64,000 bases of DNA from positions 199,888,574 through 199,952,573 of the forward strand of contig JBOZIK010000001.1 in assembly GCA_051453625.1 (NCBI GenBank), read 5' to 3'. The stretch comes from Welwitschia mirabilis (lineage: Eukaryota; Gnetophyta; Gnetopsida; Welwitschiales). Within the stretch, counting starts at the first letter, position 1. Every line of letters begins with the position of its first letter. A program made the translations under genes and the position numbers. Positions 25,051-35,999 of the stretch are shown one piece after another. The notes under the pieces are model-generated. The model saw nothing but the letters and a program-made list of their open reading frames with translations, searched no databases and was not told where the DNA came from.

Positions 25051-25548
25051 GAAATCATGATGATATAACCTCTCTTTAATGTTTACAATATATACAAATG
25101 GAGGTCAATGATAGAGAGAAATAATGAATAGTGACTAAAACTCAAGACTTCATGCAACAAGGCAACAGTCTATAATGCTAAAGACTAGGAAGAAGTACAA
25201 GCATATGGTATGACCTTAATAAGGAGTTCTAGGATATTAAAGCCAAATGTTTGGTTAAAAGACTTAGCTTAAGGACAAGTTGAATGTAAGAATGGATATC
25301 TGATATGGAAATCTAAAATAAATAGTCCACTATCCAAATTGTAGAGTCAATCTTTCACTAAAAATTTTAATTCAAATGTATAATATAGTCTACCATTATT
25401 AAACTTTACTACAAGTTAGCTTGAAAGCATTAAAAAAACCCTATAAATCCAACTAACAACTACCACTTACCTAATGTAAAGAAAAATTTAAGATGTTTTC
25501 TTATTCTTTTCTAAATTTTTCCTGAATTATTATTTATAAATAGAATTC

Positions 25549-25566
25549 AAGAGCAAAGGGGAGTAC
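25549..25566 (+). other. Polypurine tract of the chromovirus
   Basis: AAGAGCAAAGGGGAGTAC directly precedes TGATGGG, the 3' LTR start. This is the plus-strand primer position for Ty3/gypsy elements. Confidence 0.7.
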
Positions 25567-25660
25567 TGATGGGAAGTCAAGGGGTTAAGATATAAAGAAA
25601 GCCTTTATAATTCCAAATTGGTTCAAGAGCTATATTTACCATTTGTATTTCTCCCCATCA
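25567..25660 (+). repeat. 94-bp 3' LTR of the chromovirus
   Basis: It starts TGATGGG and ends CCCATCA, a perfect 7-base inverted pair with TG/CA ends, directly after the polypurine tract. At 94 bp it is much shorter than usual LTRs of this group, so it probably has an internal deletion. No 5' partner survives. Confidence 0.6.
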
Positions 25661-25662
25661 GA

Positions 25663-28357
25663 TGATTCATATCAATGCATCTCCATAGGTTTTTTATTTG
25701 AAATCCCCTTTTTTGATTTATACTGATCATAGTATCAAGTATCTTAATTTGTTACATAGAATAAATTTCTGGATTGATCCTTGTTCTTTATGAGTATTCA
25801 TTTTTATTAATTAAAATAAGAGAAAAGGTAGTCAAAAAATGTTATGAAAGCCTTTCCATTAGTATTTTGAATTTTAATTAATTATTTCTTTTAAAGAAAA
25901 ATTAAAACAAAAAAATAAACATAAAAGGCTAATAACCTATGAAAATGATTTGAATTTGGATTGAATTTGTAGCATCTAATGGTTTATGTTGTGTAATAAT
26001 TTATGTAGGAATTTGAAGACGTTTTATCTTAGCCAGTTGACTTTCCATTAGTGGGTAATCTATTTGAGCTCGACGCTAAAACCTATCAATCTCCATAATG
26101 CCTCTCTACCAAATATGGATGTTTGATGCCACTTTTCATAAGATCAAAGGTCATTATCGCAGTTTCGTCTCCTTCTATAGTGAAGCTAATTTATAAAAAT
26201 TTCAATAAAGGAGTTTAAAGGCGAATATCCATTAGAGAGGATTAAGGTTTTTGATCATAATGAAAAAATCCATTGTATTTAGATAGCTAGATAGATACTA
26301 GTGCATGCTTTAATAAATATTAACTATCAAATTATTAAGTCTGTAGAAGGTGAAATCACTATAATATCTAAGATGCACATAGAATGTTTAAATTCTATAT
26401 TATATTAATGACAAACTAGAACAAAAGAAAGAACATAAAATTAAAGATTTAATGCCAAACTTAGTAGGAGTTTCCTCCAAAAAGTTGTATTGAATTGGGA
26501 TATGTTTGTTTTAAATTCATTATCTTTACATGAATTTATTAAGGAATTATCCATGAATTAAGATCTAATTCTACAAATTTCTTAGGTTATTAAGTTATAT
26601 CTAAGAAAAATCTATGGTTACTTTGATGAAATTATTTTACATTATTCAGAAATGTTTAAGAGAATATCCCCCATAACAATCTCAGTTCTAACTAATAGTG
26701 CATTTATTTTTTATCCTTCTTTAGCATCTACAAGTCATTTTTAGATAAATTAATAGTATTTCTATTTAGAATGTTTTAAAAGATGGAAAGAGAGGCCTTT
26801 TTACAAATGAATCCTCAAAGCAGTAATTCTTCTAATAATATTAAATCAATATTTGTTGCCACGATAGTTTTCTCAAATAGCTCAAGATTAAAAGAGGTGC
26901 AAAGGAATCAAAAGAGTTATGACTTTATTGGTGTCTATAAAATCTTCATGTATTCAGAAATTCTTAGAGTAAATAAAAAAATGATTTTGTTAAAAATATC
27001 AAAGAGCATATCTACGAGTTACAACTATTGATCCCATGTTTCGTGATCTAAATCTTCACCAATTTCCATCATAAATTATTCAAGTATATAGTATATACTT
27101 TTATTAATTCAACTAGCTAATGGTAACAATAGTGGAGGGGACATCATTTGATAGTAGCAGGTATAAAAAAGAATATAACACACTTAAAAGAAGAGAATAT
27201 TATAGAAAGAAGGTAATAGCAAGACATAAAAAGAAGATGATTGGAGGTGGTTTAATGTAGACTATGTGTAATTCTGAAGGAGGTTTTATAAATTAGAAGA
27301 ATAGAAAAAAGACAAGCCAATGTAACAAAAGAAGAGGTGCAAAATAAGTTGCATCTAAGGACAAGCTAACACTTTTAGGATTGAGGCCAATAAAATTGGT
27401 AGAGATTGAAATATCAAAGGAAAGGTTGCATTTAGAGGAGGAAAAATTACACCATAGAATGAAGTGAAAGAAATAAGCATCATTAACAAAGTAGCATCTA
27501 TAGGAGGGAGTGTGTGAATAGCACTACGATCATTAGGTTTTAAGTCCAAAATAATATGAATACATTTTTCTATGGTTCTCTTGTTTTAGAATATTTTAAT
27601 AAATTTCAACTATAAATTGTTTATATTTAATTAGTAGAAGACATATAATCGATCATCCCTATTTCTCTATCATAAAACCTCAACACTCAAAGTGTTTAAT
27701 TATGTCATTATTTTTCTACTTATGCTTGGAAAGTCATTAGTATTTTATATTTATCTAATTATTTTGATCTCATAGTTTTTACCCTACATTTCATCTTGCA
27801 TTTACCCCTAGTTGTTTATTATTTAATAGAATTTGATAATTTTATTTAAAAAATTACTATTATGATTCACCTGGGATTTGAATATCAAAATAATTTCATT
27901 TAATATTGTGTCTCTTCTATTATGAACATATGAAATCATTTCATAACCTTTGAAAATATGTAACTCAATTGTTATACCATCTTCTTCTAATATGATACAA
28001 ATATATTCATGTCAAAATTCATATATCTTTCATAATAAGTTTAGTGTAAGCATATAACCTAATGATAAAACTTATAATTGTAAATTTAGGACCCCTAGGC
28101 TTAATTATTAATTAGTATTAGTTAAAATATTTTTATTATCCTAGGTAAGTATTTCATCTTAGATTAAGCATTTCTATTATTTGTTTAATAATTCTTATGT
28201 TGAATAAACATTTACATTTTTCTCAAAGAAGATACATGTATTCTTCTAGTCAGTACCTATTTTGGATTAAATCATTTAAATTATTTAAAATTTTTCAAAT
28301 AAGTTACCAAAGAGACTTAATATTATGAAAATAAGATAAAATAACATTAAGTCATCA
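25663..28357 (+). mobile_element. Tat/Ogre-like 5' LTR (probably truncated on the left)
   Basis: The block aligns in direct orientation with 37756-40856. Shared phrases include 'tgattcatatca', 'tatggatgtttgatg', 'tttgaattycaaaat' and 'gataaaatttacaatt'. It ends TCATCA, followed by a Tat-type primer site. It begins two bases after the chromovirus LTR. Because the right-hand copy seems to extend further left to a polypurine tract at 35980, this copy may lack its first ~1.7 kb. Confidence 0.75.
26197..27550 (+). pseudogene. Decayed coding-like stretch inside the Tat LTR (unknown)
   Basis: Plus-strand frames read protein-like, e.g. KISIKEFKGEYPLERIKVFD at 26197-26256, ILVHALININYQIIKS near 26300 and YFDEIILHYSEMFKRISPI near 26620-26680, with few stops. 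An open frame of 82 codons lies at 26783-27031. The second LTR copy has matching text such as KCALVYALANLNYKFVKS at about 38823-38876. I do not recognise the family. It may be a captured or element-specific LTR-embedded ORF, or chance. Confidence 0.35.
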
Positions 28358-28366
28358 TTAATAGTT

Positions 28367-28384
28367 TTCGTGCTATAAGAAGGA
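28367..28384 (+). other. Tat-type primer-binding site
   Basis: TTCGTGCTATAAGAAGGA is a decayed form of the TTGGCGCTAGAAGGAGG-type site seen after LTRs of Tat-lineage elements. The right copy at 40866 is much clearer. Confidence 0.65.
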
Positions 28385-28459
28385 CCATAGACAAAATTCA
28401 AATACCATTTAATAATTAATGGTCATAAATAGAACATTGTAAAAATTTTCATAATAGTT

Positions 28460-28476
28460 TTGGCACAAGAAGGAGG
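28460..28476 (+). other. Second Tat primer-site-like sequence
   Basis: TTGGCACAAGAAGGAGG lies 93 bases after the first site and is preceded by the same 'aatag' context. It looks like a local duplication of the site. Confidence 0.6.
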
Positions 28477-28479
28477 AAG

Positions 28480-29120
28480 GATGTGTTTATCATTGAATAA
28501 TTAAACCATTTATGCCTATAGGTACTTGATGTAAATAATCTTACCTTTTTGAAGAAAATTATAAACAACTCATTTAACAAGATTTGTCTCAACTTCTGTT
28601 AGATCACCTTGACTTGGTTCTTTAATGAAGATGATTTTGGGAACTCATTTTGGATAATCTTAGTATAAGAACAAGAAAATTAGTAGCTAGAAATCTATGT
28701 TTAAATCCAAACATTATGGCTAGCAAAAACAAATAAAAACATAAACAACACCTAGGAAAACTAAGGTAGAAACAAAGTTGATGAAACTAGTAATAGGGGC
28801 TACAAAGAAGGTGATAAGGATAATGATGATTCCTAGATGAACATCATTAAAAAAATTATAAATAATAATCAAATGATTTAGAATAAATTTAAGTGTAATT
28901 CACTTATATTCTTCAAAACAAATATGACAACAACATAATTGAAAACCTATGAAAAAGATGAAGAAAAATCCAAAAGAAATCCTCTTATAGATGATAATAT
29001 CTTAAACTAATTAATAGATAAAGAGCAACCTAAGAAATAAGAACCCTAAATATAATAAACTAAGTTTAACGTACTTTGGAAAGCCATCAATGACATAATT
29101 TAAGGCCTTTAAAATAAGAA
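28480..29120 (+). other. Leader between primer site and gag
   Basis: AT-rich sequence. No motif is recognisable apart from its position in the Tat element. Confidence 0.4.
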
Positions 29121-29125
29121 AAACT

Positions 29126-29480
29126 ATCTTGACATAGAATTTGATGATACATCAATTCATCCTTCTATTCCTTATAAAAGTTTTTTACCTAGTGAAATGA
29201 TAGACTTTAAGACATTCACAGATGTATAAAAATTCATCATACATGTTATAAACTATAAACATGTGTGTCACATATATAACATTGATTGAAATAGAGCCTA
29301 TCATCTATTTTGTTAATCCTTAAACTGACAAGCACTTGAGTGGTATCATCACATAGTTATTCATTCTATTACAAGCCTAAAACAACTACTAGAAATGGTA
29401 ATTTAAAACTACTCTATTAACATCATAAAATAAATGACATTATATATTTTAATTACAATGTAATAATAATTTAGTAAAAT
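29126..29480 (+). pseudogene. Tat-type gag (capsid) remnant
   Basis: One frame reads DIEFDDTSIHPSIPYKSFLP, then MIDFKTFTDV, then NRAYHLFC, QALEWYHHI and SITSLKQLLEMV, with four stops. The order matches the Tat/Ogre gag core: a hydrophobic start, a cysteine/arginine-alanine-phenylalanine segment and an alanine-X-X-W-[FY] segment. It lies about 0.7 kb after the primer site, on the plus strand. Confidence 0.65.
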
Positions 29481-29627
29481 GGTTTAAGACTATGCATGAT
29501 GATGTAGGATCATTGCCTTACAATTATAAACTTCAATCATGGATTTTAATATGACATCTCTATTTGTTAAATATTGTATTCCATACATTTCTAGGTATCT
29601 TAGAATGTAATAATTTAAAACCTTTAC

Positions 29628-29900
29628 ATGGACTATCATGCTAGAAAAAGGAATCAAATTTGTAGGAAGAGGGAGAAAAAATCCATCAAATATGACAACT
29701 CGTCACAGGTTAAACTATCAAGAAAAGACAACAATAATGATAATAAAGGTACAAATCTAAATAATTTCATAGGAATTAGTGAATCTTATCAACTAAATTA
29801 TCCTTTTCCATCAACTTATCCACATCAAATAATGGGTAATCTAATGATGCACAAAGTGCTATCACAAGCTTCTATTTCCTCACATGCTTTTATATTTTAA
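29628..29900 (+). pseudogene. Open frame in the gag region (90 codons)
   Basis: The product is polar, lysine/asparagine/serine-rich, and starts MDYHARKRNQICRK. By position it belongs to the gag C-terminal region of the Tat element. The cysteine in QICRK could be part of a lost zinc knuckle, but no CCHC is present. It is most likely a surviving fragment and not a gene. Confidence 0.35.
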
Positions 29901-29951
29901 CTAGTATTAGATTAATCCTATTATCCACTTCCTTAACTAATACAAAATCCA

Positions 29952-29961
29952 NNNNNNNNNN
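29952..29961. other. Assembly gap (10 N)
   Basis: A run of ten N, a different placeholder length from the 100-N gaps. Confidence 0.99.
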
Positions 29962-31980
29962 ACAAGCTTCAAAGTCGAAATTCAATTCAAAGACCTCGAA
30001 GGAGTATCACAAAATTAGATATACCATTAACAAAACTTCTTTTAATCTTACTATAAAAAGGGGTAACATAATTACCTTAAATTAAATCAAAAGATTCTAG
30101 TTCCCCAAATATAAGGGTCTATAATAATTTAAAGTACTATTAATTTCTTATGATCAAGGATCATTACATTAAAAACTACTTCAACCTAAAATAGTCTAAG
30201 ACATTATTGAAAACAAAAGAGACATCAAATTTGATACAATTCCTACTATTACAAATGAGTGGCTTAAACTTAATAAAAATCCTTTCCCTTCTGAACCTAA
30301 TATATTACAATAATCACAAAATGTAGTAGTTTAAAACAATAATGCTTCTTATAAAATTTTTATCATCTAGGGATTAACTATAAAGCCTCTAGAATAAATC
30401 ATTAAGAAAACAAGTGCAATTCAGAACCATTTATATAAATGAAACATAGTCAAATTCATCCTACCCTTAAATATAATGTGTAATTATATATGCATGCCTC
30501 CAAACTAGAGGAAGCACACCATTACTTTTTGTTATTAATTAAAAATTTTGAGCTTCATTGACAAAAATTTGAAAGATTATGCAAAGAATGTATAAACATA
30601 AAATCATCCCCAAAGCAAGAACTTTCCTTAAAGTAGGTAAACATTTAAAGAAGCAATAAGAATTAATAAGTGATCTAATTTCATCTACTTCTCAAAAGAT
30701 CATAATTAATAAACCATCCTACATTTCAATAAACATTGGACCTATTAAAATAGCTAGGGACTTTGTTGATTATGAAACTAAACTAAGTGTTATCAGATTA
30801 TCATGTCCTAATAAACTCAACTTGCAACATCTATTAAATTTAAAAAAGAGTGTAATGATTAAAGGATTTAATGATCATAAAGATAAAGACTAATGGAAAT
30901 GATCACCTTATAAATTGAGGTGGCTTAAAAGGTTAAACACTAAATTCCATATGATCAATTCTACTAGGTTATCCTTAGATCATGGAGAGGGGAACAATAA
31001 TATATTTATCTCATTGAAAAGTAAAATTTATTAAATCAAAGATCTCAATTTCACTAAAAAGAAATCACATAGTAGTATAGGTTAAAGCACCATCTCATTC
31101 ATCATCTTAAATATCCCAAAAATGAATCATTTTCTTTTTAGATTTTTAACATGACGTAGTAAACCATCATGAGATGAAGGTCTCACAAATTTTCCATGGA
31201 AAATTGTTGGATTTAGAATGGACTCCATTCCTTCTAAGTAAGTTTTTCATTAGCTAGTAATATTTTTCTTCCACTATACATTTTCTTCTACTCTACACTA
31301 TATATATAGGGAGGGAGGGAGAGGAAGAGGGAGTTGACATTTTAAATACTTTATGTTTTTCTTTTAATAGTTTTATCAAAATATTATATTACATCTGTTT
31401 AAATATGTTTTTCATTCAATGTCTTAATTCTTGATTCTTAACTTGAGGCTTTATCTTCATAGGAACTCATCATGAAGAGTTTATTAAAGTTAACCTTGCA
31501 CATTACTTTAGATGATGAATTTGTTGAAAGTACATCAATTTTAACATTCTAGATTTTAGCTATAGTGAATATTTAAAAAAGTTATGTGTTTATTTAAGTG
31601 AAGAATAGATAATTAAAAATATAGAAGTTTATGAAATAATGAAATATGAAAAAAAATGAAATTATCTTTAGCAAAATGATAAGATGTTTATACATATGAT
31701 TTTTAAGTAGATCTAAATGATTAAAAAAATTCACATAAATCAATCAAAATTAACCATAAAAAGTAAAATTTAACTTAAAAGATGTTTCCATATAATAAAG
31801 ACATGTTCACTTGATATTATAAAAATATATCAGTTATTGATAAATTAATTATTATGGATAACTTTATTTTAAGGTCAAGTTCAACCCTTGGGATAAAAGA
31901 TTAGGAAACTTAACCCTTGTCTTATCTTAGTAATAAAATAAGGCTTGGTGTATCTCTTAACAATTGTCTTTATCTAATTA
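29962..31980 (+). pseudogene. Tat gag/protease to pre-RT region, motifs lost
   Basis: By position this should carry protease and the region before RT. I could not find a convincing D-[ST]-G. The phrase NIGPIKIARDFVDYETKL near 30735 is protein-like but unassigned. A short TATATA and (GGGA)n tract lies at 31296-31335. Confidence 0.4.
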
Positions 31981-31984
31981 ATAG

Positions 31985-32515
31985 ATTATTCAAAATGATT
32001 ATTGAACATGATAGTTGTTTTGAAGAAGAATGATCAAATTAGAATTTGTATTAACTATTGTGGTTTAAGTAAGGTAACTCTAAAAGATTATTGTCATTTA
32101 TCAAATATTAACATCCTAGTTAATAATACTATAGGTTATAGCCTTTTATCATTTATAAATGTTTATTTGAGTTACAACAAAGTATTTATCAATATTAAAG
32201 ATCAACACATGATAACTTTTATCAGACCCTAGGTCTTTTTTATTACTTGATATTGTCTTTTGAATTAAAGAATGTTGGTGCAACATATTAATAAGTGATG
32301 ACATATATATTTCATAACATGATACATCAAAATGTGAAAGACTATGTTGACAACATTATAATCAAATTAAAATTTGTACATGATCATCCAAATTATTTGA
32401 ACCAACTTTTCAAATAAGTAAGATAATACTTCTTAAGATTAAACCTAAAGACATGAGTTTTTATGTATCATTAGTAAAACTCTTAGGTTTTATATTCAAA
32501 ATGTTTATAGAAATT
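31985..32515 (+). pseudogene. Tat-type reverse transcriptase remnant
   Basis: VLKKNDQIRICINYCGLSKV at 32014 onward, then LVNNTIGYSLLSFINVYLSY and KDQHMITFIRP, match fingers and palm of Tat RT. After frame changes, the catalytic box is YVDN at 32343-32354 in place of YVDD. SLVKLLGFIFK near 32467 is the thumb. The N substitution alone would abolish catalysis, and stops and frameshifts are also present. Next on the plus strand is the connection/RNase H region. Confidence 0.9.
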
Positions 32516-32523
32516 AACCTAAA

Positions 32524-32730
32524 ATGATTAAAGTAATCACCAATATGCCATTACCATTCATGAATCTACTCAAGAAAGACAACCAATTCAAATGGAATGA
32601 AAATTGTCAAAAAGCTTTTGATAAAATTAAGGAATGTTTACCATCTACTCCTACTCTAAGTCTACCTAAATTTGATGAACTCTTTTACATTTATGTATCA
32701 TATACACCATCATTTGTGATGATATTTTAA
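32524..32730 (+). pseudogene. Tat RT connection region
   Basis: The frame PFMNLLKKDNQFKWNENCQK, AFDKIKECLPSTPTLSLP is the conserved tether between RT and RNase H (K-K-D, F-X-W, C-Q-X-A-F, I-K, L-X-X-P-X-L). It is open for 68 codons. Confidence 0.9.
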
Positions 32731-33084
32731 TAAGATGAAATACATTAAGATCACTTAATTTACTATATTAGCAATACAATGATGCTAAAAAAACATGTTT
32801 GAGTTTAGTTTTTACTTCACAAATATTTTGCCATTATATGATGATAAATAAGGTAATTATGATAAATAATCAACATTTACTCCAATATTTTCTTGAATAT
32901 TCCACAAGTAGCACATGTCTAACCAAGTAGGCATTAAGCCTTATTAAATTTTCCTTATAATTTTAATCTTAAAAATCAATTAAATGTAAATGAATTACTA
33001 AACAAATAGTAGATCTTTAGTAGAAACTAAAGATGAAAACTTAGGTGAATTTTAGTAATTCCCTAATGAAGAAATTCATATTTT

Positions 33085-33480
33085 TGAAATAAATTAGAAT
33101 GCATTAATGTTTTTTGATAACCTATCAAATAGAAATGATAATTTTTCAAGAGTAGTATTTTTATTAAACAATAAAGCTAGTTTACCATTTTCCCCTAAGT
33201 TGAATTTTCCTTGTACAAATAACATAGCTAAGTATGAAGTTTTATCAAGAGGAATTATACTAATTATTAAAGCTAGTTTTAAGAAGTTATTTATTTGTAA
33301 TAATTCATAATTAGCATCGAATTAAGTACTGGGTAAGTACGAAGAGAAATCAAAGAATTGAAGTTCTTATTTTGAGAGGGCAAAAATATTGCTCTCTAAC
33401 TTTTATGATTTTGAAATTCTAGCTATCTCTAGGAATAAAAACTAATTTATCAATTACCTTATAATTTTTTCTTAAACTTG
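33085..33480 (+). pseudogene. Tat-type RNase H remnant
   Basis: MFFDNLSNRNDN at 33107 holds the first catalytic aspartate region. CTNNIAKYEVLSRGI keeps the T-N-N-X-A-X-Y-E box with its glutamate. ICNNS stands where G-D-S is expected, so the third catalytic aspartate is lost. VLGKYEEKSKN and YFERAKILLSNFYDFEI follow as in the plant aRNH-type domain of Tat elements. Confidence 0.85.
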
Positions 33481-33559
33481 TTTTAAAGATTCATAATTTA
33501 AATATTATGTCATATGTACCAATGTAAATCAAAATTTCCTAGATGAAAAACCAATGATG

Positions 33560-34850
33560 GCTCATTATAGTTATCACAAGATGAGATGAATCAATTGGTG
33601 AAAAATACAAAAATCAATGCTGAATGATATGATACTTTAATAAATTACCTCATTGATAAAAGCTACTAAAAGATTTTATAGCTATGCAAAGATAAAATCT
33701 TTGAGATCAAATCACACACTTTATAATGATTCAAAATTGACTCTACAAAGAGANNNNNNNNNNATTTCTAATATTAAATAAGCCATCTATATCATAAAGG
33801 AAATGCATGCTCATTTATGTGATTTCCACTAGGAAACAAAATTAGTATTAAACCATATTATAAGATTACGTTACTTCTAGAAAACCATGAGCGATGACTA
33901 TTTCAAATGGTGAAAATTTATTATATTTGTTAGATATTTTCACCTAGGATTCATTATCTACATATCATGATTTTTTTATCTGATCCTATTTGAGTATTCA
34001 AAAAATGAGGTATGGATCTAACTAGTTTTTTATACCAACTTCATCTGAGTAACATGCATACATTCTCAGTATAACTAAATACTTTTGTAAATAGACCTTA
34101 ATATTATATAATAATAACATAAATTCAAAAGTTCATTTTAGATCACATCATTACAAGATTTAATATACCTTATATCATTGTTAGTAATAACAACCTGTAA
34201 TTTAAATCCATAAATTGAAAACTTTCTTAAACAAAATTGGGATAAGACATTTCTTTTCAAATTGACATTATTTCTAGGCAAATGATTAGGCTGAGGCTAC
34301 AAATAAAGAGATTTTCAACTATCTCAAGAAGTTATTGTAAAGAAATTTAAAATTATAACATGAAAAGTTACCTTTTACATTATAGGCCCACTGTACTACA
34401 ATAAAAACTATAATAGAAACAATCTCATTTCAATTATTTTATAATATAAAAGTAATCTTATCAATCCAAATCTATATTTTCATCTTTAAAACTTTAATCA
34501 AAGATCTTGAGTTATCTAATGTTTAAAAATAAACATAACTAGATCAGTTAGAAATACTATCTAAACAAATGATAAAATTACTGCAGTATACACAACTTTA
34601 CTAGAAACAATTGAATAATGCATATGACAAGCATGTGAATCGATGATCTTACAACATAAGTAACCTTATATTGAAAGCAAATTTAACTAATAAAAACTCA
34701 AATTTTCACTAAATTAGCTAGGACAATTCATCATTTCATAAAAAATTAACAAAGAAACATATAAACTCAAAACTCTTGATAACATTTATAACAAAGTACT
34801 AATAAATTCCTTTTATATTTGTCCATGCTATCAATTAAAAAAATTCAAAA
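33560..34850 (+). pseudogene. Tat-type integrase remnant
   Basis: KEMHAHLCDFHXETKLVLNH and IIRLRYF near 33800-33870, then a K-F-I-I-F segment, correspond to the H-H-C-C zinc finger. LILFEYSKNEVWI near 33980 corresponds to the start of the catalytic core. AEATNKEIFNYLKKLL near 34295 corresponds to the segment after the last catalytic residue, and HEKLPFTL follows. Stops are numerous and a 10-N gap lies at 33754-33763. Confidence 0.75.
33754..33763. other. Assembly gap (10 N)
   Basis: Ten N inside the Tat integrase remnant. Confidence 0.99.
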
Positions 34851-35979
34851 TATGTATCACCATTTTGTTGTAAATTACCACTCAGTTGTCCATTTAATGT
34901 ATTAATATTTCATGTAGTTTCATAATAAAATGTTGCATGTAGATATTTGTTTATTATTTATATGTGATAAGACAGTTTTCTATACATATTTTATGCAAAT
35001 TTCAAACTTGGCTTATCTATTTGTGTTTTATAGATGATGGTATAGTTCATGCATGAGATCATTTGGTTTATAATTAATTATCAAGACAAACATCCACCTC
35101 ATATCCTTAGTGTAGATGCTTCCATTTACTACCTTCTTTGATTTGTCATTATTAATATTCTACCTAATGAAATTCAACCCACTAAAAAGGATGACAATAG
35201 TATATACCAAGTGAACCTTGGTTATGACACAAAAAATTCACCTTTTACTATAACTCACACCTTTGCAAAAGCCCTTTTATATCCTCTTCTCATGTAGCAT
35301 ACTTGTTGTTCTACCTGACTGTATAACATATTACTTTCCCTTTCAAAGCTCTCATTGTTTATCAAAAAAATAAATACATTGTTTTAAACTCTTTCTTTTT
35401 AGACTTTCTAAAATTTTCTTTCATACTTTTCATCTATTGTTTAAGTCATTTAGTTAATCTTACTACCACATTTAGGTACATCTTTATGATGAGTTAACTT
35501 TTAAGTGAATAAGTCTTTATCTTATGGAGAAGTAAATTTTAAATTACTTAGTTTTTTAATTTAGATGCTAATAAAGACTTCGGATTAATGGATAATAGTT
35601 GCGAATACATTAATAAATATTAGCATACTTTTGGCATGGTAGAATTCATTAAGTAGGAAGATTATCAATTTAGAGATAAATATTTCATTCATATTTACTT
35701 GAATGATTTCTTAGTAGTGTTTTTTTAGTTAAATCATTTTTTGCTTTGACTTTCTATTCATTGAGTCCTTTATTAAACTACATTTGAGTTTTCATGAAAA
35801 TGGTTTTTTACTTTGGGGCATTTATAGTGATAAAATTGAACCTCATCTAATATTAAGACATTTCCATGTTTATGACCTCCAATTTCTTATGTTATTTTTT
35901 CTTAGTATGAATTATGTCAAATGGATGCTTGTTTTCAATAGTGAATCTTGTAATTTAACATTCCAATGATCAATCAATG
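34851..35979 (+). other. Tat 3' region, no recognisable gene
   Basis: An open frame of 61 codons at 35784-35969 has no recognisable motif. The stretch lies between integrase and the polypurine tract and is probably 3' untranslated or a decayed extra ORF. Confidence 0.4.
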
Positions 35980-35999
35980 TTTTAAAAAAAAAGGGGGGA
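35980..35999 (+). other. Strong polypurine tract
   Basis: A run of A followed by GGGGGG and AAA forms the best polypurine tract in the window, on the strand of the Tat element. It would place the 3' LTR start at about 36000-36005, though no TG terminus is preserved. Confidence 0.6.

Larger units (their letters stand above)
22360..25660 (+). mobile_element. CRM/Reina-like chromovirus, 5' truncated and deleted
   Basis: Protease, RT, RNase H and a partial integrase follow in canonical order on the plus strand, then a polypurine tract and a short 3' LTR. No gag knuckle and no 5' LTR are visible; the left edge abuts Athila LTR copy C. Protein motifs place it among centromere-type or Reina-type chromoviruses. 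Stops and frameshifts occur throughout and part of integrase is deleted. Confidence 0.85.

Noticed and set aside
34931-35970. Ty1/copia RT after the Tat integrase
   Set aside because: A few protein-like phrases occur, but no copia motif (such as the Y-V-D-D box or a TKD-type end) could be placed.
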